From an uncultured Acidobacteriia bacterium (GTDB lineage Bacteria; Acidobacteriota; Terriglobia; Bryobacterales; Bryobacteraceae), in the NCBI GenBank assembly GCA_903851195.1, contig CAINNJ010000027.1:1-38743 (forward strand): a DNA stretch of 38,743 nt, given 5' to 3'. The notes under the pieces were generated by a model. It ran no database searches. It had not been told where the DNA came from and saw nothing but the letters and a program-made list of their open reading frames with translations. Made by a program: the position numbers and the translations under genes. This document shows, one piece after another, positions 7,567 through 15,965 of the stretch; positions within the stretch are counted from its first letter, which is position 1; each line of letters opens with the position of its first letter.

Positions 7567-7886
7567 GCAACCTTCGGCGCCTTGCCATAGCGAGCACGCT
7601 CGAAAGGCTCAAGCATCTCAGGGGTCAGCGGGTGAAGGGCCTGAAAATTTTCGTAAGATCGGACCTGCTCCTGCAGGTAGGCTTCGACATCCTGAGGGTG
7701 TTCCAGAATAAAGGTTAGGACGCCGTAAACCTTGGCCAACGACCCGATCGAGGGGAACGACCGAAAGATGTCTTCCGGAGTCCGGCCCCGCCGAAATGCA
7801 TAAGTCACGACGTCCAGACCGACCCGTGAGCCGGCCACAAAGCAGCCACCCTCGCGCGTCTCTATGTATTCGCTGGACGGCATCAT
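7563..7886 (-). CDS. DUF433 domain protein, putative antitoxin
   Basis: A 107-aa protein starting MMPSSEYIE. The ATG at 7886 has AGGA six bases upstream and is preferred to the in-frame TTG at 7901. DUF433 proteins hold a helix-turn-helix-like core. The family pattern is visible as GCFVAGSRVGLDVVTYAFRR, then GRTPEDIFRSFPSIGSLAKV, then YGVLTFILEHPQDVEAYL. They are usually encoded just before a PIN-like DUF5615 gene and are thought to neutralise it. That is the arrangement here, with a 4-bp overlap. The pair lies between the two copies of the duplicated leader at 6221 and 8078. Confidence 0.7.
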   Translation of the reverse strand: MMPSSEYIETREGGCFVAGSRVGLDVVTYAFRRGRTPEDIFRSFPSIGSLAKVYGVLTFILEHPQDVEAYLQEQVRSYENFQALHPLTPEMLEPFERARYGKAPKVA

Positions 7887-8077
7887 AGAAGTTCCTGCCA
7901 ACTATTGTACCCGGACCGGCAAATGCGGTGTTCAGCCACATATGGCCGTCTGGCCCGGACTCGCGTCTCCTGAACCCGTTCGACGATCAACTGCCGAAAA
8001 ATCGGCCCGGACGGTTCGTCGAACCCATCTGTGCGAGCGGGTTCCAGCAGCCGGGTAATCCGCTGGCGCGCCGAATA

Positions 8078-8220
8078 ATCGCGGCAACCAAAACGGAAAA
8101 ACCAACCCGCCGCCCGCTTCCGTAAAAATCTGAGTGTCGGATAACCGAAAAACCCTTGCATACTCAGACTGAATATGGTGATTTCCGAAAAGCGCAAGGC
8201 CGCCTCCCGTGCCAACGGCG
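8078..8220 (+). repeat. second copy of the duplicated leader and gene start
   Basis: This is an imperfect direct repeat of 6221-6370, about three quarters identical by eye with two single-base indels. The shared TTGCATACTCAGACTGAA is at 8157-8174 and abuts the ATG at 8175. Conservation is as good before the start codon as after it, so the leader itself is part of the repeated unit. Confidence 0.7.
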
Positions 8221-8666
8221 CCAAATCGCGCGGTCCCCTCACCGCGAAGGGCAAGGCAAATTCCGCCGCGAACAGCCTCCGCCACGGCATGCTCTCCAAT
8301 ACCGTTCTCCTCGAAGGCGAATCCCCCGACCGCTTCGCCGAACTGCTCGCCTCCCTGCATCGCGCCTTTAAACCCAAAACCGAAATCGAAATTATGCTCC
8401 TCGAAACCATGGCCGTCAGCCGCTGGCGCCAGATGCGCTTCTGGGGCATGGAAAAGGCCGGCCTCTCCTGGGAGATCCGCAGGCAGGCCGCCGATTCTCC
8501 CGAACTCGCCCAGCAGGACAGCACAACCCGCGCCGCCCTCGCCTTTCGTTCCCTCGCCGATGAGTCCCGTTCGCTCGACCTGATGAACCGCTATGAGGCC
8601 CGCTATGACAGGCAGTACAATCGCGCCCTCCAGCGCCTCGCCAAAATGAACGCCCCGCCCGCGTAA
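8175..8666 (+). CDS. conserved hypothetical protein of a multi-copy acidobacterial family
   Basis: A 163-aa hydrophilic, mostly helical protein. The N-terminal region SEKRKAASRANGAKSRGPLT followed by AKGKANSAANSLRHGMLS is rich in small and basic residues. It matches a family I know from Acidobacteria and Planctomycetes with the pattern N...S.GP.T.EGK..S..N...HGL. The middle has TVLLEGESPDRFAEL, then KTEIEIMLLETMAVSRWRQM, which should be a long helix. No enzyme motif, signal peptide or membrane segment is seen. The ATG at 8175 is fixed by the homologous junction in the other copy. It points away from the terminase genes but shares the island and leader with them. The function is unknown; the basic, helical character would fit nucleic-acid binding. 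Confidence 0.7.
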   Translation: MVISEKRKAASRANGAKSRGPLTAKGKANSAANSLRHGMLSNTVLLEGESPDRFAELLASLHRAFKPKTEIEIMLLETMAVSRWRQMRFWGMEKAGLSWEIRRQAADSPELAQQDSTTRAALAFRSLADESRSLDLMNRYEARYDRQYNRALQRLAKMNAPPA

Positions 8667-8840
8667 GCAATATGAAAATTTCCGAACGAACCCGACAAGT
8701 GCCTGAAAACAAACGACACGCCGCCTCGGGTTACGGGCCTCAGGGGCCGCGTTTCGGGTTTTGGCCGGCTCGCTTCCGGGCCCTTCCCGGCGCTTTCCCC
8801 GGAATGCCCGCTCTCTCCCGGCCGGAGCGCCTTTTCGGGG

Positions 8841-8869
8841 TTGCTAAAGTAAAGTGGAGTGAGTATTCA
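8841..8869 (+). promoter_or_regulatory. weak sigma-70-like promoter before the epimerase gene
   Basis: TTGCTA at 8841-8846 and TATTCA at 8864-8869 are separated by 17 bp, in the AT-richer patch of an otherwise GC-rich gap. Both hexamers are poor matches. It lies about 60 bp before the GTG at 8931, which has AAGGA upstream. A weak candidate for driving the 8931-12192 genes. Confidence 0.3.
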
Positions 8870-8930
8870 TTCGACGAAATCCGCGGCTTCCCGCGAGGGA
8901 ATTTCGCGAACATTTTAAGGACGGGGATCT

Positions 8931-9917
8931 GTGTCAGGCTCAAACGTGATAGTAGTTTGTGGTGCCGGTGGTTTCATCGGCGGTCATCTGGTTGGGGAAC
9001 TGCTGGAGCGCGGACTGCCGGTGCGCGCCGTCGACATCAAACCGACGGACGAGTGGTACCAGAAGTTCGATGCCGCCGAAAATCTCTCACTCGACCTCCG
9101 CGACCTCGCCGCCTGCCGGACTGCCCTGCAAGGCGCAGCCGAAGTCTACAACCTCGCCTGCGATATGGGCGGCATGGGCTTCATCGAAACCCATAAAGCC
9201 CAGTGCATGATCAGCGTTCTCATCAACACGCACCTGCTGATGGCCGCCCGCGAAAATCCTGTCGAGCGCTTTTTCTACGCCTCCTCCGCCTGCGTCTACA
9301 ACGCCGATAAACAGCGCGACCCCAATGTCACCGCCCTGAAAGAGGAAGACGCTTACCCGGGCCTTCCCGAAGACGGGTACGGCTGGGAAAAGCTCTTCAG
9401 CGAGCGCATGTGCCGCCATTTCCGCGAAGATTACGGCACCGTAACCCGCATTGCCCGCTTCCACAACGTTTATGGCCCCTATGGCACCTGGGACGGCGGC
9501 CGCGAAAAAGCTCCCGCCGCCATGTGCCGCAAAGTCATTCAGGCGAAACTGTCCGGCAACCACGACATTGAAATCTGGGGCACCGGCGACCAGACCCGCT
9601 CGTTCATGTACATTTCCGACTGCCTGAAAGGCATCGGCCTGATCACGCGCGGCGATTTCGTGGATCCCCTCAATCTGGGTTCCAGCGAACTGGTCAGCAT
9701 CAACCAGTTGGTCGACATCGTCGAAGAGATTGCCGGCATCCGCCTCGAGCGGCACTACAACCTGAACGCTCCCAAAGGCGTCAACGGCCGCAACTCCGAC
9801 AACACCCTGATTCAGCAGGTCTTCGGCTGGGAACCGGACACCCGTCTCCGCGACGGCATGGAACTTACCTATCGCTGGATCTACGACGAAATCGCCGCCG
9901 GTCGGCCGGGGCACTAG
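8931..9917 (+). CDS. GDP-mannose 3,5-epimerase-like SDR sugar epimerase
   Basis: A 328-aa extended short-chain dehydrogenase. The NAD-binding motif GAGGFIG is at 11-17. The sequence follows plant GDP-mannose 3,5-epimerase closely: NLACDMGGMGFIETHKA, RFFYASSACVY (S119, C121), a YGWEK catalytic Y150/K154, RFHNVYGPYGTW, and GGREKAPAAMCRK with K193. In the plant enzyme the equivalent Cys and Lys are the acid-base pair for 3,5-epimerisation, and both are present here. The likely reaction converts GDP-mannose to GDP-L-galactose or GDP-L-gulose, feeding a surface polysaccharide. GTG start with AAGGA upstream. The glycosyltransferase ATG follows 3 bp after its stop, so the genes form an operon. Other nucleotide-sugar epimerases of this clan remain possible. 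Confidence 0.85.
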   Translation: MSGSNVIVVCGAGGFIGGHLVGELLERGLPVRAVDIKPTDEWYQKFDAAENLSLDLRDLAACRTALQGAAEVYNLACDMGGMGFIETHKAQCMISVLINTHLLMAARENPVERFFYASSACVYNADKQRDPNVTALKEEDAYPGLPEDGYGWEKLFSERMCRHFREDYGTVTRIARFHNVYGPYGTWDGGREKAPAAMCRKVIQAKLSGNHDIEIWGTGDQTRSFMYISDCLKGIGLITRGDFVDPLNLGSSELVSINQLVDIVEEIAGIRLERHYNLNAPKGVNGRNSDNTLIQQVFGWEPDTRLRDGMELTYRWIYDEIAAGRPGH

Positions 9918-9920
9918 CCG

Positions 9921-11228
9921 ATGAGCGTGGCGGGTGCGGCCGTCGCCAGCCGGCCGCCCCAACAACGTCGGATCCTCATCGTCGGCCATACCTTCCCTCC
10001 GGACCCCGCCAGCGTCGGCCAGCACGTCGCCGATGTCGCCCGCGAACTCGCGCGCCGCGGCTATGAGGTTCTCGTCATCACCTCCGCTTCCGGCTACGAA
10101 GACCCGTCCATCCGCTACCCGCTCCGCGAAACCGTGGACGTCGGCAATGGACGCTCCTACCGGGTCCGCCGCCTCAGCTTCGCCGGCTTCGGCAAGAAGC
10201 GAATCTATCTGCGGGTCTTCGGCATTGCCAGCTTCCAGCTCCAGGTGCTGTTCCGCCTGCTCTCCACCGGCCGTGTCGCGGGCATCTTCTTCAGTTCCTC
10301 GCCGCCCCTCGCCGGCGTGTCGGCCGGTATCGCCAACATGCTGCGCGGCGTGCCCATCGCCTATTGGGCCATGGACCTGATCCCGGACGAACTCCTCGTC
10401 ATGGGGAAGCTGTCGGAAACCAGTCCCGTCGCGCGCATCCTCGAAGCCGGCAACCGCTTCTTCCTGCGCCGCAGCGCGCTCATCGTCGCCCTCGACCGCT
10501 TCATGGAGCAGCGCCTCCTCCGGCGCGGCGACTTCTCTTCCCGCATGCTCGTCATGCCCCCCTGGCCCCATGAGTCGCCGCATGAATCCCCGGAAGACTC
10601 GGCCCCCGTCGACCAGGCCACCAACCCGTTCCGCGTCGCCCACGGCCTCGTCGGCAAACGCGTCATCATGTACAGCGGCAACCACAGCCCGGCAAACCCG
10701 CTCCGCACGCTTCTCGACGCCGCCGTGACCTTTAAAGACGACGACCGGCTGCGCTTTGTCTTCGTCGGCGGCGGCTCCGGCAAGAAGGAAGTCAACGACT
10801 GCATCGCCGCCCACGGGCTCACCAACATGCTGTCGCTCCCCTACCAGCCGATCTCCGAACTTCGCTACTCCCTCTCCGCCGGCGACGTTCACGTGGTTTC
10901 CCTCGGTGAGCGGATGGCGGGCGTGATCCATCCCTGCAAAGTGTACGGCGCCATGGCGTTAGGCAGGCCGATTCTTTATGTCGGCCCCGCGCCGTCCCAT
11001 ATTTCCGACCTCCTCGCCGCGAATGGCAGCGGCTGGCACGTCGCCCACGGCGATGTGGAAGGCATGCGCGCGAAGATCGCGACCATCCTGTCGCATACCG
11101 ACGCCGAACTGTCCTCCATGGGCGCTGCCGGAGCGTCCGCCGTCCGCGAAGGTCTCACGCAGGAAATCCTGCTGAACCGTCTCGTGGACCGTCTCGTCCA
11201 GGCGTTCCCGCTCGCCACCCGTTCCTGA
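9921..11228 (+). CDS. GT4-type (WbuB-like) glycosyltransferase
   Basis: A 435-aa GT-B glycosyltransferase. The acceptor domain opens with RILIVGHTFPPDPASVGQHV and contains FFSSSPPLAGVSAGIAN and AYWAMDLIPDELL, as in WbuB-like transferases of O-antigen and capsule clusters. The donor domain shows VIMYSGNHSPANPL, FVFVGGGSGKKEV and HPCKVYGAMALGRPIL, where the family usually has a similar P.K.Y...A.G.P segment. The ATG at 9921 follows the epimerase stop by 3 bp, and a reductase/epimerase gene follows 10 bp later. It probably adds a sugar to a lipid-linked polysaccharide intermediate at the inner membrane. The donor is unknown; a product of the upstream epimerase is possible. Confidence 0.85.
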   Translation: MSVAGAAVASRPPQQRRILIVGHTFPPDPASVGQHVADVARELARRGYEVLVITSASGYEDPSIRYPLRETVDVGNGRSYRVRRLSFAGFGKKRIYLRVFGIASFQLQVLFRLLSTGRVAGIFFSSSPPLAGVSAGIANMLRGVPIAYWAMDLIPDELLVMGKLSETSPVARILEAGNRFFLRRSALIVALDRFMEQRLLRRGDFSSRMLVMPPWPHESPHESPEDSAPVDQATNPFRVAHGLVGKRVIMYSGNHSPANPLRTLLDAAVTFKDDDRLRFVFVGGGSGKKEVNDCIAAHGLTNMLSLPYQPISELRYSLSAGDVHVVSLGERMAGVIHPCKVYGAMALGRPILYVGPAPSHISDLLAANGSGWHVAHGDVEGMRAKIATILSHTDAELSSMGAAGASAVREGLTQEILLNRLVDRLVQAFPLATRS

Positions 11229-11238
11229 GGTTTCAGTT

Positions 11239-12192
11239 ATGCGTATACTGGTGACAGGCGCGTCCGGTTTCGTCGGAGCGTCCCTTTGTTCCCGGCTCCG
11301 TCGCGATGGCCACGACGTAGTCGCTGCGGTTCGCGACAAGGATTCTTTGCCCGCGGCCGATGGCCTGACCGTAAAGGCCATCGGCGACATCGGAGCCTCC
11401 CCGTCGTGGGATGACCCCCTTTCCGGAGTCGATGCGGTCGTTCATCTGGCGGCGATGGTCCACCAGATGGGAAAAGTGGTGCCATCCGCTGCCGAGTACA
11501 CCCGGGTGAACGCTGCGGCGACCGAAGATCTCGCCGCGGCCTGTATCCGGAACGGCGTCCGCCGCCTCGTCTTCCTGAGTTCCGTCAAGGTGAACGGCGA
11601 GTGTTCGGGACCCGTTTCCTACACCGAAGCCGATACCCCTCGCCCGGAGGACCCTTACGGTCTCTCGAAACTGCAGGCGGAGCGTAGTCTGGCCTCGCTC
11701 GGCTCCGAAGGACGTCTGGAGACCGTGATCGTCCGCCCGCCGTTGGTGTACGGCCCCGGCGTTCGGGCGAACTTCCTCCGCCTGATCGGGATTGTGGACC
11801 GGATGAACCCGGTCGTGGTGCCCGCGCTGGTCAGCAAGCGGAGCTTCGTCGGACTCGGCAACCTCGTGGACGTTCTCACCCTCTGCACGGCTCACCCCGG
11901 CGCCGCCGGCCAGACTTTCCTCGTGAGCGATGGGGAAGACGTGACGGCCGCCGAACTGATGCGCCGTCTGGCAACCGCGATGGGCCGCCGCAGCTATGTC
12001 GTGCCGGTCACCGAAGCCCCGCTTCGTTTTGCCGCACGACTCCTCGGCAAAGAGCAGGTCGTCAAGCGCATCGTCGATCCGCTGACCGTCTCCACCGCCC
12101 ACGTGAGGTCTCGTCTCGGCTGGACTCCGCCCTTCAGTCTCGACGCCGGACTCGACCTCACCCTGCAGTGGTATCGAACAGCCGCTCGCTAG
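11239..12192 (+). CDS. NAD-dependent epimerase/dehydratase of a polysaccharide cluster
   Basis: A 317-aa extended SDR protein. GASGFVGASL near the N-terminus binds the dinucleotide, VVHLAAMVHQMG matches the second conserved block, and VFLSSVKVNGE plus DPYGLSKLQAE give the catalytic Ser and YxxxK. RPPLVYGPGVRANF is typical of sugar-nucleotide epimerases in O-antigen and capsule loci that are often annotated as UDP-glucose 4-epimerase or UDP-N-acetyl-quinovosamine pathway reductase. Which of the two applies is not decidable by eye. It is the last gene of the 8931-12192 operon, and its stop overlaps that of the convergent tyrosine kinase gene by 4 bp. Confidence 0.8.
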   Translation: MRILVTGASGFVGASLCSRLRRDGHDVVAAVRDKDSLPAADGLTVKAIGDIGASPSWDDPLSGVDAVVHLAAMVHQMGKVVPSAAEYTRVNAAATEDLAAACIRNGVRRLVFLSSVKVNGECSGPVSYTEADTPRPEDPYGLSKLQAERSLASLGSEGRLETVIVRPPLVYGPGVRANFLRLIGIVDRMNPVVVPALVSKRSFVGLGNLVDVLTLCTAHPGAAGQTFLVSDGEDVTAAELMRRLATAMGRRSYVVPVTEAPLRFAARLLGKEQVVKRIVDPLTVSTAHVRSRLGWTPPFSLDAGLDLTLQWYRTAAR

Positions 12193-14393
12193 CTCTTGAG
12201 CGGCTTGTAGTAGCGGCTATAGTACTTGCCGTAGTACCCGTAGTAGTAATAGCGCTCGCTCATGTCGGCGCGCACTTCGTTCAGCGCGAGACCGATCACG
12301 TTGGCCCGCAGACGCTTGAGGTTGGTCAGCACGCTCGCCACTGCCGTGCGCTCGGTCTGTCCCGCCAGAGCGACCACCACCACGCCCTCCACCAGCGCCG
12401 CGATCTGTAAGCTCTCGGCGAAGCCCAGCAGCGGCGGGGCATCGCAGATCACCAGATCGTACTCCTGCACCGCTTCAGCCAGCAACTCCCGAAGCGTCTC
12501 GCCGATCCCGTCCGCGGCCCGCCGGGACGGCGGACCAGCCACCAGCACCGACAGGTACGGCAGACCTTCCGGCTGCTGCAGCAGATCCCGCCAGTTCGCG
12601 TCGCCCTTCACCACGTCGGACATGCCCTTGTCGTTCGGCAGGTTCACATGGTGATACACGCCAGGTCGCCGCAGATCGCAGTCCACAATCAGCGTCTTGC
12701 GCTTCTGCTGACTGTGAACCATCGCCAAATGCACCGCGGTCGTGGTCTTGCCTTCGCGAGGCGTCGCGGAGGTGAGAAGCAGCGTCCTCGGACGCCGGTC
12801 CGCGTTCGGCAGCAGAATCGAGTCGCGCAGCGTACGTACCGCTTCCTCGTACGTGTCGGCAATACCACCGCCGCCCCCAATCAGGGCACGCCTCTTTCCT
12901 TGCGAGTCCACGCCCGGCAAGTGACCGCGCCATGCCTTCACCACCGGCAGAGCGCCGAGTACTTCGGTCTGCAACTGCCGCTGAATCTGATCCGGATCTT
13001 TCAGCGTGTGATCCATGTTCTCGGAGATCAGGATCACCGCGATGCCCAGAAACAGCGACATCGCAAACGCGATCGCCGCGTTGAGGGGCACTTTCGGGAA
13101 CACCGGGCGGCGCGCCGGACGCGCCGGATCCGCCAGCCGGATGGAACTCCCCTGGAAGCCCGCATTGATACCGGCTTCCTTGATCTTCTTGGTCAGTTCG
13201 TCGTAAAGAGTCTTATCGGCGTCGGCATCCCGCTTCAGAGCTTTGTACAGCACGGATTTCGAGTTCAGCTGGTCGAACTCACGCTTCGTTTCCGCCACCG
13301 CATCCTGCGTGCTCTTCTCGCGGTCGAGGGCTTCCCGGTATTCCACGTCCACCCGCTTCGCCACGCTGAGCTTCAGGTTTTCATACTCCTGCTGCAGTTG
13401 TGCCTGCCGCACCGCCGCCTTCTTGTACTCCGGATGGTTCACGCCGAACTGAGCCCGGGCTGCCGCGAATCTCTCGGTATCTTCGCCGATCTTCTCGACC
13501 ACTCTCCGGATCTGCTCGCCCTGCGAAGATGCCTCGAGAGCTTCCGGCACTCCGCTGTGCACCGCTTTGGCCGCCGCTTCTTTCCTCATGCGGTCGGCCT
13601 GGGCGTTGGTCCACTCGGTATTCAGCTGCAGCAGACGCGCCGAAAGAATGTTGGTCTTCTCCTCGGGGCTGATTACGTTCAGTTCTTTCTCGAACTGCAC
13701 CAGCGCCGCCGCCGAGCGCTCCATCTTCGCCTGCAGCTCTTCCAGTTGGCGGGTCATGAACGTCGCCTGCCTCCCGGAGTCGTTGAACCGGATGGCGTAA
13801 GAGTGATCGATATAGCTGGTCGCGATTGCGTTCGCCACCTCGGCCGCGAACGCGCGGTCCGGATCGCGGTAGCTGATCTGCAGCAGATACGTCTTCGGCG
13901 GTCGTGTTACCGTCAGGTAAGGCAGCGTCACCGGCGCCTCGCCGCTCAGCGGGTCCACCGGCTCGCCCGCTTTCGGTTTCACGGTCTTGATCTTCAGTTT
14001 CTGCACCACCGGCCGAAGAACGGAATCCGATTTGATCAGATTGACCTGCGTCGAGAGGAAAATGTCGGAGTCGTTCGCGGATGTCGTTCGCGTCGGCATC
14101 GCTTCCTGTCCGATCACGGCATTCGGCGCCATGCGATCGACGTCAATTGTCGCGGTCGACTCGTAATAAGGAGTTAACCGGGAGGACACGACAATCGTGG
14201 AAGCAACCGCGATCGCCACGAATAACAGCAACCGCCACTTGTGGCGGCTCAGCATCCACAGATAGTGCGCGATCGGGAGAGAAGCGCTCTCCTGCTCCGG
14301 CTCCGGCGCTGCTGCCTGATAGAATGCAATCCTCTCGGGGACTACCGGCGCGGAATCGGCCGCGGGAACCAGATATTTTTGATCGTTACTCAT
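12189..14393 (-). CDS. Wzc-like polysaccharide copolymerase and tyrosine autokinase
   Basis: A 734-aa inner-membrane protein that would control polymer length and export by cycles of tyrosine phosphorylation. Layout: a short cytoplasmic N-terminus, a first membrane segment around residues 54-72 (WRLLLFVAIAVASTIVVSS), and a Wzz-type periplasmic domain with long coiled-coil helices between about 200 and 420. A second membrane segment follows the proline-rich RPARRPVFPKVPLN, then the BY-kinase domain: Walker A SATPREGKTT near 545, Walker A' LIVDCDLRRPG, Walker B YDLVICDAPPLLG. The C-terminal tail carries ten tyrosines in 15 residues, the expected autophosphorylation cluster. It is encoded opposite to the sugar genes and probably transcribed separately. 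No partner phosphatase or Wza gene is in view. Confidence 0.93.
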   Translation of the reverse strand: MSNDQKYLVPAADSAPVVPERIAFYQAAAPEPEQESASLPIAHYLWMLSRHKWRLLLFVAIAVASTIVVSSRLTPYYESTATIDVDRMAPNAVIGQEAMPTRTTSANDSDIFLSTQVNLIKSDSVLRPVVQKLKIKTVKPKAGEPVDPLSGEAPVTLPYLTVTRPPKTYLLQISYRDPDRAFAAEVANAIATSYIDHSYAIRFNDSGRQATFMTRQLEELQAKMERSAAALVQFEKELNVISPEEKTNILSARLLQLNTEWTNAQADRMRKEAAAKAVHSGVPEALEASSQGEQIRRVVEKIGEDTERFAAARAQFGVNHPEYKKAAVRQAQLQQEYENLKLSVAKRVDVEYREALDREKSTQDAVAETKREFDQLNSKSVLYKALKRDADADKTLYDELTKKIKEAGINAGFQGSSIRLADPARPARRPVFPKVPLNAAIAFAMSLFLGIAVILISENMDHTLKDPDQIQRQLQTEVLGALPVVKAWRGHLPGVDSQGKRRALIGGGGGIADTYEEAVRTLRDSILLPNADRRPRTLLLTSATPREGKTTTAVHLAMVHSQQKRKTLIVDCDLRRPGVYHHVNLPNDKGMSDVVKGDANWRDLLQQPEGLPYLSVLVAGPPSRRAADGIGETLRELLAEAVQEYDLVICDAPPLLGFAESLQIAALVEGVVVVALAGQTERTAVASVLTNLKRLRANVIGLALNEVRADMSERYYYYGYYGKYYSRYYKPLKS

Positions 14394-14569
14394 TCGATTC
14401 GGACAAAGTTGGAAGCGTTAATAACCCGGCGCAACCGGCGCGTCCGGTGATCTTTATGTTTATTCTACCGAAAACACTTCACAAACGTCGGTTTCCCGCA
14501 CCGGGAGTCCTCTTACTGTACCCCCGCTACAAAAGAGTGACTCCGGCGCGCTGTATGTTACAGTCCTTT

Positions 14570-15880
14570 TTAACGGGACTGTGATGCCTGTAAAGCCTGA
14601 TCGAAATCTTCCTTAATATCTTCGATATCCTCGATTCCGACGGAGACCCGAATGTATTCCGGTTTCACGCCGGCGAGTTTTTGTTCGTCCTCCGTGAGTT
14701 GCTGATGCGTCGTCGAGGCCGGGTGAATCACCAGCGTCTTCGCGTCGCCGAGGTTGGCGAGATGGCTCGCGAGTTTCAGGTTGTTGATCAGCCGGACGCC
14801 CGCTTCTTTCCCGCCCCGTATACCGAATCCGACAATCGCGCCAGGACCTCCCGGAACATATTTCTTTGCGTTGGCATGATGCGGATGGTCCGGCAGCCCC
14901 GCATAATTCACCCACTCCACCGCGGGATGTCCGGCGAGAAACTCCGCGAACGCCTGCGCGTTCCCCGTGTGCCGCTCCATCCGCAGATGCAGCGTCTCGA
15001 TGCCCAGCAGGAACAGGAAGGCCGCGTGGGGGCTCATGGCCGCGCCGGTGTCCCGCAGCCAGTGCGTCCGCATGTAGATGATGTAGGCGATGTTGCCGAT
15101 CGGCGCCAGCGCCTCGGTGAACACCACGCCGTGATACGACGGGTCCGGCGCATTGAACTCCGGCCACTTCGCGGGATCGGCCGCCCAGGGGAATTTACCG
15201 CTGTCCACTACAATGCCGCCCACATGGACGCCGTGTCCGCCCAGAAACTTCGTGGTGGAGTAGATTGAAATGTCCACCCCATGCTCGAACGGACGGAACA
15301 GCGCCGGCGTTAAAACCGTGTTGTCCATCAGCACCGGCAGGCCATGGGAATGCGCGATGTCGGAGATCGCCTGGAAATCCGGAACGTCATTTTTCGGATT
15401 TCCGATCGATTCCAGAAACACAAGCCGGGTTTTCGCGTCCACCAGTTTGTGAATCTCTTCGGGATGGTCCGGGTCGAAAAACCGCACCTCGATGCCCAGC
15501 AGTTTCAGGGTCTGGGTGAACAACGTCCACGTTCCGCCGTACAGGCTCGTCGACGAAACGATGTTCTGGCCGGCATGGGCGATCGTGAGAATGGCCGCGG
15601 TTGTCGCCGCCTGGCCACTGGCGAAGGCGAGCGAAGCCGCTCCGCCTTCGAGTGCCGCGAGGCGCTTTTCCAGCACGTCGCAGGTGGGGTTCATCAGCCG
15701 CGAGTAAATGAAGCCGAACTCTTTCAGCGCAAAAAGGTTGGCGGCGTGATCGGTATCTTTGAAAACGTAGCTGGACGTGCTGTAGATCGGCACCGCCCGC
15801 GCGCCCGTGGCAGGGTCGGGTTCCTGGCCCGCATGCAGCGCCAGGGTGCCGAGCCGGCGTTTTGCTTCTGTGTTCGACAT
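14570..15880 (-). CDS. O-acetylhomoserine sulfhydrylase (MetY-type PLP enzyme)
   Basis: A 436-aa enzyme of the Cys/Met metabolism PLP family. It makes homocysteine (or a related thiol amino acid) from O-acetylhomoserine and sulfide in the cytoplasm. Start: MSNTEAKRR at 15880 with GGAGAAAG just upstream on the minus strand; an upstream in-frame ATG at 15931 lacks such a site. Motifs: [23 protein letters not shown] at the N-terminus, [19 protein letters not shown], and the PLP lysine in [13 protein letters not shown]. The near-C-terminal [10 protein letters not shown] and [10 protein letters not shown] are typical of MetY rather than cystathionine synthases, which are shorter. It stands alone with no other sulfur gene nearby, and no SAM riboswitch is seen upstream. 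Confidence 0.9.
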   Translation of the reverse strand: MSNTEAKRRLGTLALHAGQEPDPATGARAVPIYSTSSYVFKDTDHAANLFALKEFGFIYSRLMNPTCDVLEKRLAALEGGAASLAFASGQAATTAAILTIAHAGQNIVSSTSLYGGTWTLFTQTLKLLGIEVRFFDPDHPEEIHKLVDAKTRLVFLESIGNPKNDVPDFQAISDIAHSHGLPVLMDNTVLTPALFRPFEHGVDISIYSTTKFLGGHGVHVGGIVVDSGKFPWAADPAKWPEFNAPDPSYHGVVFTEALAPIGNIAYIIYMRTHWLRDTGAAMSPHAAFLFLLGIETLHLRMERHTGNAQAFAEFLAGHPAVEWVNYAGLPDHPHHANAKKYVPGGPGAIVGFGIRGGKEAGVRLINNLKLASHLANLGDAKTLVIHPASTTHQQLTEDEQKLAGVKPEYIRVSVGIEDIEDIKEDFDQALQASQSR

Positions 15881-15965
15881 AACTTTCTCCGAATCCGCAA
15901 TCATACGACAAACTCCGTCCCGCCGTATCATTCCGCCGGGCGGCGTGTGAGAAACTGACGGCTTT

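Noticed and set aside
9087-10931. Long minus-strand open frame of 614 codons
   Set aside because: It is the shadow of the plus-strand epimerase and glycosyltransferase genes, whose family motifs are clear; its own sequence is low-complexity and matches nothing.
14560-14582. Inverted repeat ACAGTCC/GGACTGT at the end of metY
   Set aside because: It spans the stop codon, and no T-run follows in the metY direction, so a terminator call is not supported.
15881-15965. SAM or other riboswitch before metY
   Set aside because: The gap is only 85 bp and contains no recognisable riboswitch core.
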